DNA from: Acetobacter sp. 46_36 | Lineage (GTDB): Bacteria; Pseudomonadota; Alphaproteobacteria; RF32; CAG-239 | Assembly (NCBI GenBank): GCA_001917135.1 | Contig: MNTT01000016.1 | Coordinates: 285,586-349,585 of the forward strand | DNA: 64,000 nt | Direction of reading: 5' to 3' | In this document: positions 45,529 through 55,090 of the stretch, piece after piece | Layout: every line of letters begins with the position of its first letter | Numbering within the stretch: position 1 is the first letter of the stretch | Position numbers and translations under genes: made by a program | The notes under the pieces: model-generated | What the model was told of the DNA's origin: nothing | What the model saw: only the letters and a program-made list of their open reading frames with translations | The model's database searches: none

Positions 45529-45684
45529 TACTATGCCATTATTTTTGCAGCAGTCCTCATTGGATTGGGCGCTGTTGCCATTATATTTATTCCAGACAAA
45601 CGCAGAATATTTCAGACAACTGTGGTGAGGAAATCCGGCAGCCGATATAACCGCAGAGATTTCGGGAGAACATACCCGGCGTGA
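45529..45684 (+). pseudogene. Possible remnant of a membrane transporter C-terminus
   Basis: After a TAA at 45526 the frame reads YYAIIFAAVLIGLGAVAIIF followed by IPDKRR, a membrane helix with basic end as in the last helix of MFS transporters; it continues to TGA at 45682 without any start codon or ribosome site. It lies near the right border of the AT-rich island, so it may be the tail of a gene cut by the insertion. Low confidence. The rest of the 45383-45782 gap shows nothing clear. Confidence 0.25.
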
Positions 45685-45782
45685 GGTCAGCAGGAACGCA
45701 GGCGGCAGCCGGAAAACGCGGAATATGACAAGATACGGTTTGGCACCAGAATATGTAACAACGGAAAAGAGGATGACAGAAA

Positions 45783-46970
45783 ATGTTTCAAAAAAATGAT
45801 ATGAGTTTTATCAATGTTGTGGCTATCGGCATCGGTTCCATTGTCGGTGCGGGAATTTTCGCTTTGCTCGGCCAGGTCATTTTGATTTCCCGGCTCTGGA
45901 CTTATGCATCTTTTCTGATTGCAGGAATTGCAGCAATGTTTTCCGGTTACTCTTATGCGAAACTTTCGGCTAAATTCCCGGTTTCGGGCGGGCTGACCGA
46001 CTTTTTCCATATCGCTTACAAAAACCGCTGGTTATCAGGCGGTTTAACCATCCTTTATATGCTGACTTCGGCAATCTCAATTTCAATGATGGCAAAATCG
46101 TTCGGAATTTACGCCGCCCACCTGGCAGGAAACACCTTTCCGCAACAGCTGACCATAAATACTGCCGCCGTTATCCTGATTGCGGCGATGTCTTTTCTGA
46201 ATATGCTCGGCGCACAGGATTCCAGCCGGACTGAAACGGTTTTAGTCGCTTTAAAACTTTTGATTTTGACGGCACTGTTTGCCGCCGGCCTGTGGTTTTA
46301 CGATACGGCCCACACAACGCCGCTGCCGGTTCCTGATGCCAAAAGTTTCTGGGGAGGCATCGGTGTTACCTTTTTCGCTTATGCCGGATACGGCGTTATT
46401 ACAAATGCAGCGGGAGACGTCAAAAATCCGCAGCGGACAATTCCTCTGGCCATTTACACGACGCTGCTTATCGTCATGACGCTGTACTGCGGGCTGGCTT
46501 TTGTCGTCCTTCATTATGTCGATATGCACCAGCTGACCAGCAATCCTAACGTTGCCGTCGCCACAGCCGCAAGGGAACTTTTGGGCACGGCGGGTTTCGG
46601 GCTGATTTACCTGACGATATTCATTGCCTATGCAACCGGAATCAATGCAACGTATTTCAGCATTTTCCGTATTTCGCGCGCTTTGGCCGAAGACAAGGAA
46701 CTTCCCGCTTTTTATCATCAAAAATTCTGGCGTTTCGGCACAAAAGGAAACCTTTTCACAACGGTACTCATCATTCTGGCAACCGTACTTTTTGACTTCA
46801 ATGCAATAGTCAACCTCTCAAGCGGCGCTTTTCTGGTTTGTTATCTTGCCGTTTTTGCCGCTGCCTGGCTGCTGCGCAAAAGGATTGGCGCATCTTCGGC
46901 AGTCATCGGCACAGGCTTCCTGCTGATGCTGTTTATTTTTGCGGCCTTTATGTATAATATCTTCTGGTAG
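45783..46970 (+). CDS. APC-family amino acid permease
   Basis: 395 residues, eleven to twelve membrane helices. VVAIGIGSIVGAGIFALLGQV (about 12-32) is the substrate-binding first helix motif of APC transporters, and GVTFFAYAGYGVITNAAGDVKNPQRTIPLAI (about 194-224) the helix 6 signature. Slightly short at the C-terminus. GAGGATG precedes the start by several bases. Base composition is back to that of the host genome. Confidence 0.88.
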   Translation: MFQKNDMSFINVVAIGIGSIVGAGIFALLGQVILISRLWTYASFLIAGIAAMFSGYSYAKLSAKFPVSGGLTDFFHIAYKNRWLSGGLTILYMLTSAISISMMAKSFGIYAAHLAGNTFPQQLTINTAAVILIAAMSFLNMLGAQDSSRTETVLVALKLLILTALFAAGLWFYDTAHTTPLPVPDAKSFWGGIGVTFFAYAGYGVITNAAGDVKNPQRTIPLAIYTTLLIVMTLYCGLAFVVLHYVDMHQLTSNPNVAVATAARELLGTAGFGLIYLTIFIAYATGINATYFSIFRISRALAEDKELPAFYHQKFWRFGTKGNLFTTVLIILATVLFDFNAIVNLSSGAFLVCYLAVFAAAWLLRKRIGASSAVIGTGFLLMLFIFAAFMYNIFW

Positions 46971-46984
46971 CCGGCTTTCGCGAA

Positions 46985-47803
46985 TCAGTCATTTCTGGTG
47001 CGGGACTTCAGCAAAACCGCCGTTTCAAACGCCTTGTTTCCGGAATGCGCAGGGTTTGAAACATACGTGGAATGCGCATTTTCCGGCGTATGAGAAGTTG
47101 AACCGGCAGCTGCGGGAGTGGAAATATTGTCCGGGGTACGGAGCGGCGTATCGGCGGGAGTATGAGGCGCATGTGCACCGTCTGAATTCCGGAAAGAAGA
47201 CGAAATGCCCGCATTGTCCCGGTCAGTACGTCCATCTGTCCGAGCCAAAGAGCCGTTTTGATTTTCCTCCCGTATTTTTTCCAAATTCCGGCGTTCCGTT
47301 TCCAAGTGTTTTTTCCGCTCTTCCAGCCGTTTCAGCTTTTCTTCTATTTCACGGCGTTTGCGGACATCTTTCTCAAAGCGGCGCTGTTCTTCCAGCTGAC
47401 GACGCTCTTCAGCCAGCTTTTGCTTCTGTTCTTCCACCCAGCGCATCCGGTCTTCAAATTTTTTCCGGCGTTCCATAGCTTCTGCCTGTATGGCGGCAAG
47501 TTCCGCCGCGTCTTCGGCCTGTTCCCTGGCTGCAGCCGCTTTTTCCTTTTTCTCGTTCAGGCGTTCGTGTCTGGAAATCTTATCTGCAACATTTTCCAAA
47601 ATATCGGATATTTTGCCGAAAACACGAACCATCTCATCCTGCGACAGATTGCTGTATTTCATGACCTTTTCCATGGCATTGCGTGCCAGAGGGCCGTAAT
47701 TCTGCCCCAGCAAATCCAATGCCTTTTCATTTTCGCCGTTGCGCAGCAACAAACTGACTTTATCGGTTATGACACTGCCCTGTTTGATGTTTTCAATACT
47801 CAT
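46985..47803 (-). CDS. Coiled-coil protein of unknown function
   Basis: 272 residues, no signal peptide. Residues 1-80 are helical (KVSLLLRNGENEKALDLLGQNYG; SQDEMVRVFGKISDILENVADKI), 85-185 a long charged coiled coil (EEQKQKLAEERRQLEEQ), and 190-272 a disordered Ser/Thr/His/Pro tail. GGAGGG before the ATG. It lies 20 bp after the frameshifted papain-like gene and is likely co-transcribed with it. Confidence 0.65.
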   Translation of the reverse strand: MSIENIKQGSVITDKVSLLLRNGENEKALDLLGQNYGPLARNAMEKVMKYSNLSQDEMVRVFGKISDILENVADKISRHERLNEKKEKAAAAREQAEDAAELAAIQAEAMERRKKFEDRMRWVEEQKQKLAEERRQLEEQRRFEKDVRKRREIEEKLKRLEERKKHLETERRNLEKIREENQNGSLARTDGRTDRDNAGISSSFRNSDGAHAPHTPADTPLRTPDNISTPAAAGSTSHTPENAHSTYVSNPAHSGNKAFETAVLLKSRTRND

Positions 47804-47823
47804 GGCTGTTCCCTCCGTTTATT

Positions 47824-48952
47824 CTACCTGCCGGCCTTTCCTGCTTTTTCAAGATGCTGCGCCGACCGAAGCGCCTTCTTTTCTTTCTGTTCGCGGGTCA
47901 GCTTTGCTTCTATGCACAGTTCGGCAAACTTTTGACTGGCTTCCATATCTTTGGATAGGGAGATATTTACTTTCGGACCGTAGCGGTTAAAATTGACGCC
48001 GTTTCTCTGTTCATAATCGCAGGCAGGATTATGCCGGTTATTTATGACACAGGTATGGCCGTGAATTATCCCTTGGTTGTCTTTCGGCAGGCGACGGCCG
48101 CTGAATTCATCGACACGGTTGTCGATGCTGATGGTCGTTCCCGGCGGAAGCCTGCGGATAAAGTCGTTCATTTCTTGATTTTCCGCCGTTTTGTTTTCTT
48201 TCCGCCCAACACGGGAATAGGCTTTGTTTTCTATCGATACCGTCGTAAACAGCCCGCTTTTTTCCAACGGGATATAGACGTTGCAGCCGGAGTTGCTTCG
48301 ACCGGCGCCGGGTTCTTTCTGCGGCCAGTCGGGATTATTGCCGGACAGGATTTCGCCCATTCCGGCACGCCCGAAAATATTTTGGACGCCAAGCGTACAC
48401 TTGCCGACGGTTTCATCTTTTATATTGCCGGCGGCACGCGCCAGTTTCCGATTGGTTTCTCCGGGAGAAAGTTCATACAGCAACGCAGGGTTGTTGTCTA
48501 CAACCGCCTGAATATCGGTCTTGGTTACGCCGGTTTTCTGCATCAGCTCAGCCAAAGGCAGATTTCCCGTAACCGTCGTACCCATTGCCCGGCGACAGAT
48601 TTCAGCCGCTTTTTGCTGCACATTTTCTTCCGCCCATGGTATTTCCTGCAAATTTCCGGCTATCATATTCCAATCGGCAAACGTCTGTTCCTCGGCATGA
48701 GGACGCAGAGGAGAAACAAATTGCTTTTCGGCTTCCGCACGTTTTTTCATCTCCGATATTTTCAGTTTGTTTTCCAGCCGGCGGCTGCCTTCGTTCAGGC
48801 TCTGTTCGAACGGAGAAGCGCCGAGAGAGGCATTTTGTTCCGGCAAAGGTGCGGAGCTGCCGCCAGCGCCCGGCCAATTTTTTTATTTTTGCCCACGCTG
48901 CCGCGGCATCCTGCTTCATGCCTTTTTTGATGTCTTCACGCGATACGGACAT
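47824..48952 (-). CDS. Putative papain-like (CHAP-type) protein, apparently frameshifted
   Basis: A strong site (GGGAGG, 5-base spacing) precedes an ATG at 48952, reading MSVSREDIKKGMKQDAAAAWAKIKK. That frame then leaves the long one (340 codons, usable from a TTG at 48846). Removing one base in a run of seven A (minus strand, 48884-48878) joins the two into ...AKIKNWPGAGGSSAPLPEQN. The long part has KCTLGVQNIFGRAG, LPPGTTISIDN, and HGHTCVINN...ACDYEQ, a Cys-His-Asp order like CHAP/NlpC-P60 hydrolases, which cut peptidoglycan peptides. No signal peptide. The family link is a pattern guess; the frame break is seen directly. It could be a sequencing error, phase variation or slippage. Confidence 0.5.
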
Positions 48953-49149
48953 TGCATCCTCCCTGCTCCGTTCAGGCTATTTTATAGAAATTATTTTACC
49001 ATATTTTAAGGCGGTTGTAAAGCATTTTCGGCAACGGGATATGCCTGCCTCCGTCCGAGCAAGAGGCGGGAAAAGACGACGGGAAAGAGGAAAAACTTTT
49101 GAACGAATCCTGCGGCGAAACCCGACGGTGCGGCTGGCTGCCGGAAAGT

Positions 49150-50589
49150 TTACCACTGTCCGTAAAACGAAGCATTTTTGTCCTGTGTATATACTGTCTT
49201 GTCCGACGGATAATTGTAATAAACATATTCGACATTTGCCAAATCCCGCCCGTAGGGATTATACGGCTGAAGCACCCTCCTGTCCAGATACTGCGGAAAA
49301 ACCTGGCGCAGCGTATTATCCAAACCGCGGGAAAAATCGTTGCCGAACGACGGTGAAGTTATAACATTGGCGACCATTATGCCGTTCGGTTTCAGACGAT
49401 CTTTTACCATACGGAAAAAATCCGCGGTAACAAAATTCATCGGAATGCTGCGGACAGCCGAAAAAACATCGACAACAATCAAATCATACTTTTGCTTGGT
49501 ATTTAGCATAAAAAGGTATGCGTCTTCGGCTATGAACTTCTGATTTTCAGGCAGCGGGCGCTGCAAAAATTTTTGTTCGGCAATGTTTTTCAGGTCTTTG
49601 TCTATATCCAAAAAGGTATAATTATGAAAGCTATCGTCTAGGCCTACCGTAAATCCGCCGGCGCCAAGAACCAAAATGTCCCGTGGAAAGTCCTGCGGCA
49701 GTGAGGCGATAAACGTTTCGTTGATAAAACGGACGTAGTCGAACATCAGATCCTTCCGCACTGAAATTTTAGAAGAAAAAGAACCGTTTATACGCATAAT
49801 TTCAGATAACGCTTTACCTTTTTCCACATCTGCCGGTTCAATTTCTATGCGCGATACGGCATCGTCCTTGACCAGCGTACTCTGCGGATTCATCAGTTTT
49901 TCGCTGTTGACGGAAAAGGCAAAGGCCAGCAGCATTATCGACAGCACGGCGGTTTCTGTCCGGCGGCGGCGGGATGACAGCAAAAAGGCTGCGACAGCAG
50001 CAAGAAAGACCAACGCAACAACGGTTGCGGAAACGCCGATTAACGGCATCAGCACCAGTGTCGTCAGCATTGAACCGAGAACGCTGCCAATGGTATCCAC
50101 AGCCATAAAGCGCCCGGTATAGTCCGTATCGTAACGGTGCAGCATCCGCCCGATAACCGAGGTTATAAACCCCAGGCACACTGACGGGAAAGCGAGAAAT
50201 ACAGCCGAGAAAGCAAAAACAAAACCAAGTGTCGAACGCACTCCCGCGGCATACAGAAGATAAAAATAAATTTCAATCAGATAATAAGAACACGCGATGA
50301 TATACCAAACGACCAATATCATGGCCAGACTTTCCATAATGCGGCGGACGGGAATGTACCGCATACGGCTGCCGCACCGGTTAGAGGAGCCGGCGAATCG
50401 CACGACAGAGCCGATGTAATAGCCCACAGACAAAAACAGCAGGATAAAAGTAATGACAACCGACGTTATCAGCGTATTGGAACCGACAAAATTTATCAGC
50501 TGGCGCAAAACGAGCAGTTCAAACGACATACTGGTATATCCCAGCAAAAAGACGACGGCTAAAAGCGTATATTTCAATCCGGCGGTCAT
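49150..50589 (-). CDS. Membrane-fused spermidine-synthase-like protein
   Basis: 479 residues. Six or seven membrane helices (about 1-240, starting YTLLAVVFLLGYTSMSFELLVLRQL) are followed by a spermidine-synthase/methyltransferase-like domain: ILVLGAGGFTVGL (Rossmann loop), YTFLDIDKDL (acidic residue for the cosubstrate), and YDLIVVDVFSAVRSIP. Such fusions are common but uncharacterised; the family's FELLVLRQL start is typical. Its own polyamine substrate is unproven. Confidence 0.8.
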   Translation of the reverse strand: MTAGLKYTLLAVVFLLGYTSMSFELLVLRQLINFVGSNTLITSVVITFILLFLSVGYYIGSVVRFAGSSNRCGSRMRYIPVRRIMESLAMILVVWYIIACSYYLIEIYFYLLYAAGVRSTLGFVFAFSAVFLAFPSVCLGFITSVIGRMLHRYDTDYTGRFMAVDTIGSVLGSMLTTLVLMPLIGVSATVVALVFLAAVAAFLLSSRRRRTETAVLSIMLLAFAFSVNSEKLMNPQSTLVKDDAVSRIEIEPADVEKGKALSEIMRINGSFSSKISVRKDLMFDYVRFINETFIASLPQDFPRDILVLGAGGFTVGLDDSFHNYTFLDIDKDLKNIAEQKFLQRPLPENQKFIAEDAYLFMLNTKQKYDLIVVDVFSAVRSIPMNFVTADFFRMVKDRLKPNGIMVANVITSPSFGNDFSRGLDNTLRQVFPQYLDRRVLQPYNPYGRDLANVEYVYYNYPSDKTVYTQDKNASFYGQW

Positions 50590-50605
50590 TTTCCCTCCCC
50601 TGATA

Positions 50606-50639
50606 CAAAAAATCTCCGCAGTTTGTCCTGCGGAGATTT
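50606..50639 (-). terminator. Intrinsic terminator of clpB
   Basis: A perfect 12-bp stem AAATCTCCGCAG / CTGCGGAGATTT with a six-base loop; on the minus strand it is followed by six T. Confidence 0.85.
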
Positions 50640-50687
50640 CTATAGCATACGCGGCTTAATTATTTGTTAAATTCGAGACTGACGCTG

Positions 50688-53249
50688 TTATTTGTCAAAT
50701 TCAAGCCCGTCTGTACCGACGCCGACTTTGACCGTCGAATTGTCATGGATTTCATCGGCGAGCAAAGCATAGGCCAGCTTGTTTTCCAGCTCTCTTTTGA
50801 GCAGCCGTTTCAGCGGGCGGGCACCGTAGACTTCGTCATAGCCGTTGTCCACAATCCAGGCATCGGCTTCCGGCGTCAGCTGCAGCTTAATGCCGCGGTC
50901 GGCCAGACGCTTTTCTATGTTCGCCAGCGCAATGGCGGCAATCGCCCTGATATTGTCCTTGGTCAGCCGTTTGAAGACAACAATGTCGTCAATACGATTG
51001 ATGAATTCGGGACGGAACGTTTGGCGCAGAGTTTCCAACACCTTTTCCTTCTGCTCTTCCGCCGGCAGCGACGTATCGGTCAGGTATGCCGCACCGAGGT
51101 TTGAGGTCATGATGATAATCGTGTTTTTGAAATCCACGGTACGCCCCTTGCCGTCGGTCAGGCGGCCGTCATCCAACACCTGCAGCAGAATATTGAAGAC
51201 ATCGGGATGCGCCTTTTCCACTTCATCAAACAAAATAACCTGATACGGACGGCGGCGTACGCTCTCGGTCAGGATACCGCCCTCTTCGTAGCCGACATAT
51301 CCCGGAGGTGAACCGATTAAGCGGGCGACGGAATGCTTTTCCATATACTCCGACATATCTACGCGCAGCATGGCGTTTTCGTCATTAAACAAAAACTCAG
51401 CCAAACTCTTGCTCAATTCGGTTTTGCCGACGCCGGTCGGCCCCAAAAACAGGAACGACCCAATCGGCTGGTTCGGGTTGGAAATTCCGGAACGCGAGCG
51501 GCGTACCGCATTGGCGACGGCTTCCACCGCCTCATCCTGCCCGATGACGCGTTTTTTCAGATAATTTTCCAGATGCAGCAGCTTTTCGCGTTCGGACGAC
51601 AACATTTTGTCTGTCGGAATGCCTGTCCATTTGGAAACGACTTTGGCTATGTCTTCGGGCTGAACCGTCTGTTGTTCGGTCTTTTTCGTACTCTTCTCCA
51701 ACTCTGCCAGTTCCGCATTCAACTTCGGGATAATGCCGTATTGAAGCTCTCCGGCGCGTTCGTACTGTCCGTTGCGCTCGGCAATCTGCGCCTCGCTTCT
51801 GGCTTTGTCCAACCGGTCTTTGATTTCGGTAATGTGCTGCAGGTTCTGTTTCTCCTGCCGCCACTTGGCGTCCAGCGTACGCGCCTGCTCTTCCAGATTG
51901 GCGAGCTCTTTTTCTACATCCGCAAGACGGGATTTGGAATTATCGTCGGTTTCCTTTTTCAATGCTTCCTTTTCTATTTTCAACTGCAAAACCTTCCGGT
52001 CAAGCGTGTCCAACTCTTCCGGCTTGGAATCGACAGCCATACGCAGCGAAGACGCCGCTTCGTCCATCAGGTCAATCGCCTTATCCGGCATATAACGGTC
52101 GGCAATGTAACGGTTGGCCAGCGTGGCGGCGGCAATCAGCGCCGCGTCGGAAATCCGCACGCCGTGATGCAGTTCAAACTTTTCCTTAATGCCGCGGAGA
52201 ATGGTGATTGTTTCCTCTACATCCGGCTCGTCAACATAAACCGGCTGGAAACGACGCGCCAAGGCGGCGTCTTTTTCGACATACTTCTTATATTCGTTCA
52301 GCGTGGTGGCACCGACACAGTGCAGTTCGCCCCTTGCCAACGCCGGTTTTAAGAGGTTGGACGCGTCCATCGAACCTTCGTTGGCTCCGGCGCCGACAAT
52401 CGTGTGCATTTCGTCGATAAAGAGGATTATGCTTCCGGCAGCCTCTTCTACTTCTTTTAAGACCGATTTCAGGCGTTCCTCAAACTCGCCGCGGTATTTG
52501 GCGCCGGCAATCAGCGCGCCCATATCCAGCGCAAGCAGACGCTTGTGCCGCAGGCTCTCGGGAACATCGTTGTTAATGATACGCATCGCCAGCCCCTCGA
52601 CAATCGCGGTTTTGCCGACGCCCGGTTCACCAATCAGCACCGGATTGTTTTTGGTACGGCGGGACAAAACCTGTATGGTGCGGCGGATTTCCGCATCACG
52701 GCCGATAACCGGGTCAAGCTTGCCTTCTTTGGCGCGGGCGGTCAGGTCTATGGTAAATTTTTTCAGACTCTCAAACGTGTCTTCCGCAGTTTCGGAATCG
52801 GCCAAACGCCCCTTGCGGTATGCGGCGACCGCCTGATTGAGCTTTACCGGATTAACGCCGGAAGACTTCAGCAGTTCGGACGCTTTGTTGCCTGCCGACT
52901 GCGCCAGAACCTGCAACAGGCGTTCCAGCGTTACGAACTTGTCGTTGTTCTTTTCGGCAAAACTTTCGGCCTCCAGCAGCAGGCGGCTCAATTCCTGCGA
53001 CAGCGAACTCTGCACGTTTTCACCGGATACGGACGGCAGCTTGTCCAGTTCCGAGGCAACGCCGGATTTCAGTACCGGCAGATTGCCGCCGCTTTCGATT
53101 ATCAGGTTTTCCATAGTCGGATCATTCAAATCCAAAATCGTTCCCAGCAAGTGCAGAGGGGTTACAAACTGGTTGCCTTTTCTGACGGCAAGGTCTATCG
53201 CACCCTTAACCGCTTCCTGAGTTTTTACGGTATATTTTTCTATATTCAT
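50688..53249 (-). CDS. clpB: ClpB protein disaggregase
   Basis: 853 residues from the ATG at 53249 (AGGAG upstream). Hsp100 ATPase that rescues aggregated proteins with DnaK. N-terminal Clp repeat domain ([16 protein letters not shown]), first AAA module [15 protein letters not shown], the middle coiled-coil propeller, and second AAA module [26 protein letters not shown] box at 53303-53298 could be part of a heat-shock promoter, but the -10 match is poor. Confidence 0.97.
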   Translation of the reverse strand: MNIEKYTVKTQEAVKGAIDLAVRKGNQFVTPLHLLGTILDLNDPTMENLIIESGGNLPVLKSGVASELDKLPSVSGENVQSSLSQELSRLLLEAESFAEKNNDKFVTLERLLQVLAQSAGNKASELLKSSGVNPVKLNQAVAAYRKGRLADSETAEDTFESLKKFTIDLTARAKEGKLDPVIGRDAEIRRTIQVLSRRTKNNPVLIGEPGVGKTAIVEGLAMRIINNDVPESLRHKRLLALDMGALIAGAKYRGEFEERLKSVLKEVEEAAGSIILFIDEMHTIVGAGANEGSMDASNLLKPALARGELHCVGATTLNEYKKYVEKDAALARRFQPVYVDEPDVEETITILRGIKEKFELHHGVRISDAALIAAATLANRYIADRYMPDKAIDLMDEAASSLRMAVDSKPEELDTLDRKVLQLKIEKEALKKETDDNSKSRLADVEKELANLEEQARTLDAKWRQEKQNLQHITEIKDRLDKARSEAQIAERNGQYERAGELQYGIIPKLNAELAELEKSTKKTEQQTVQPEDIAKVVSKWTGIPTDKMLSSEREKLLHLENYLKKRVIGQDEAVEAVANAVRRSRSGISNPNQPIGSFLFLGPTGVGKTELSKSLAEFLFNDENAMLRVDMSEYMEKHSVARLIGSPPGYVGYEEGGILTESVRRRPYQVILFDEVEKAHPDVFNILLQVLDDGRLTDGKGRTVDFKNTIIIMTSNLGAAYLTDTSLPAEEQKEKVLETLRQTFRPEFINRIDDIVVFKRLTKDNIRAIAAIALANIEKRLADRGIKLQLTPEADAWIVDNGYDEVYGARPLKRLLKRELENKLAYALLADEIHDNSTVKVGVGTDGLEFDK

Positions 53250-53332
53250 CCTTTTTTTCTCCTTTATTGTGTTATGTAGTGCGGCGAAAAGGAGAAAATC
53301 AAGTGGGCAGCAGAAAAAAAGCAACAGAAAAG

Positions 53333-55090
53333 CTATTTTGGCATCTGCGCCCTTATGGCGGCGGCGCCGGCCGGAGTCAGCAAAATAACGGCATATTCGG
53401 AATCAACAAAGAGAGAACTTTCCGCCGGCCAGGCCGATGCGGCATTTTCAAGGAAGCGGCGCAGTTCAGGCGACAGGGAAAAAATCTGCGAACCGCCGTA
53501 AAACAGCGGTGATACGGCATAAAAGTTGAACATTCCGGACGGAATATGGCGGACAACAAAAGGCGCATTCAGCACATACGGTGCGGAAACGGCATATTTT
53601 TCCGCATAATAGCGCGGGCGCAACGGCAATTCTCCGGCAACAACCGGCGTCAACGGCTCCGTATGCGGACGAACGGCTTCAATTTGGGCGGACACGCGCT
53701 CGACCAGCCTTTCCTCGGCGGTTTTGCCTAACTGCCATACTTTTTGCGCATAGAAATCCTGCCTTACCGACAACAGCAGGAACAGTCCGGCCAGTACCAG
53801 CCCAACGTTGCGCTGCCAGCGGGAACCCGAAAGCAAAACCGCGGCGGCACCGGCATACAGAAAATTCAATCCATAAAAATTGACGCGCGGCATATAAGCA
53901 ACTTCTTCCGGCATTGCGGCAAGGAATGCGCTCAGCACCGTAGCGGCAAGGGCGACAAGCCATAATGCTATTTGCCATAAGACCCGAACCGGGCAGCGAA
54001 GACCGATAATCCGGTTAACTTTTCCATCAACCGAATAGCAGGCTCTGTCAACCGGACACCTGTCATAGGCGCAGGCAGCGGAAACGCCGGCAGCTGTTAT
54101 AATGAGCAAAAATCCGCATATTTTCAAATCAGAGGGAAAGAACGGAAGCGTCGCCCATAGCTGGTTCCAGACAAGTTCCGCCGTCGGCAGCAAACGAGAA
54201 AAGAGTTCCGGCAGTGCTGCCGTCTGTACATTGTAGTGCCCGGTATACAGAATTCCGACAGCTGCCAACAGTGCTAACAACACTTTGAACAAAATCAGAG
54301 AAAAAATAACGACTGCCAGCGGCAAAACGAGCGATGACAACCGCGGCAACGGGTCAGAGGCGGATTGATGCGGCGAAGCGAAGAAGGACTGGCGCGGAGA
54401 TAAACCTGAGGCAGATTGATGCTGTGATGAACCGGGGGCGGACTGTTGCTGCGGCAAATTTGCGGCAGGCCGGGAGGACAACGGCGGCAAAAGCTCCCTT
54501 TTCTGCCCCGAAAGCCGTAAAATACCGCGGAAAGCCAGACAGACAAACATCATTTCCATCGCACTGGGATAAATGCCGAGTGCCAGCAAAAAGCAGACAA
54601 TGGCAACGGTTTTGGCGGCATATCCCGGCTTTTCCGCCAGCATAAGCCCGCCGACGACAAGCGGCACTGCCGCAAAGTTGCCAAGAATGTTTATCGGGAA
54701 ATACAGCCAACCGAGAATAAACGGAGCCAGCGCCGGAAGCAGTGCCGCCGCTAGCCGCGCAGAAGTAACGGTAAGACGCCAGTATGCGGGAAGCAGCGCC
54801 GTACCGGCCGCCAGCAGGGCAAACGCCAACCAAGTGTTAAGCAACGGAAATACCTGACCGCCAAACAATGCCGAATTAAGAATAAACTTGCCGTAGCGCC
54901 CCTCAAACAGTCCGGTATCCCAGCGCAAGACCTGCGTTGTACCTTTAACCCAGTCCCAATCGTGGTTGCCGATAAAGAATGTAACCTGATAATACAAAAA
55001 CACCAGATTCAATGCGGCAAATACGAGCCAAAACAGCTTTATGCCGCGGAACGTTTTATCAGGCGCCGCAATGTTCTCACCCTCTGCCAT
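53333..55090 (-). CDS. Membrane glucosyltransferase, GtrII-like
   Basis: 585 residues, ten or more helices. The start overlaps the end of the upstream GT-C gene by 14 bp. FFIGNHDWDWVKGTTQVLRW and GLFEGRYGKFILNSALFGGQVFPLLNT match the partial gene at 1-607, making them paralogues. Between helices an insertion (about 200-245) is rich in Ser, Gln and Pro with repeated SPRQS/SPHQSAS units that arose from a short tandem repeat in the DNA. Probably transfers a sugar from a polyprenyl carrier; substrate unknown. Confidence 0.7.
   Translation of the reverse strand: MAEGENIAAPDKTFRGIKLFWLVFAALNLVFLYYQVTFFIGNHDWDWVKGTTQVLRWDTGLFEGRYGKFILNSALFGGQVFPLLNTWLAFALLAAGTALLPAYWRLTVTSARLAAALLPALAPFILGWLYFPINILGNFAAVPLVVGGLMLAEKPGYAAKTVAIVCFLLALGIYPSAMEMMFVCLAFRGILRLSGQKRELLPPLSSRPAANLPQQQSAPGSSQHQSASGLSPRQSFFASPHQSASDPLPRLSSLVLPLAVVIFSLILFKVLLALLAAVGILYTGHYNVQTAALPELFSRLLPTAELVWNQLWATLPFFPSDLKICGFLLIITAAGVSAACAYDRCPVDRACYSVDGKVNRIIGLRCPVRVLWQIALWLVALAATVLSAFLAAMPEEVAYMPRVNFYGLNFLYAGAAAVLLSGSRWQRNVGLVLAGLFLLLSVRQDFYAQKVWQLGKTAEERLVERVSAQIEAVRPHTEPLTPVVAGELPLRPRYYAEKYAVSAPYVLNAPFVVRHIPSGMFNFYAVSPLFYGGSQIFSLSPELRRFLENAASAWPAESSLFVDSEYAVILLTPAGAAAIRAQMPK

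Noticed and set aside
51333..52352. 339-codon plus-strand open frame
   Set aside because: Antisense to clpB, whose family motifs are complete.
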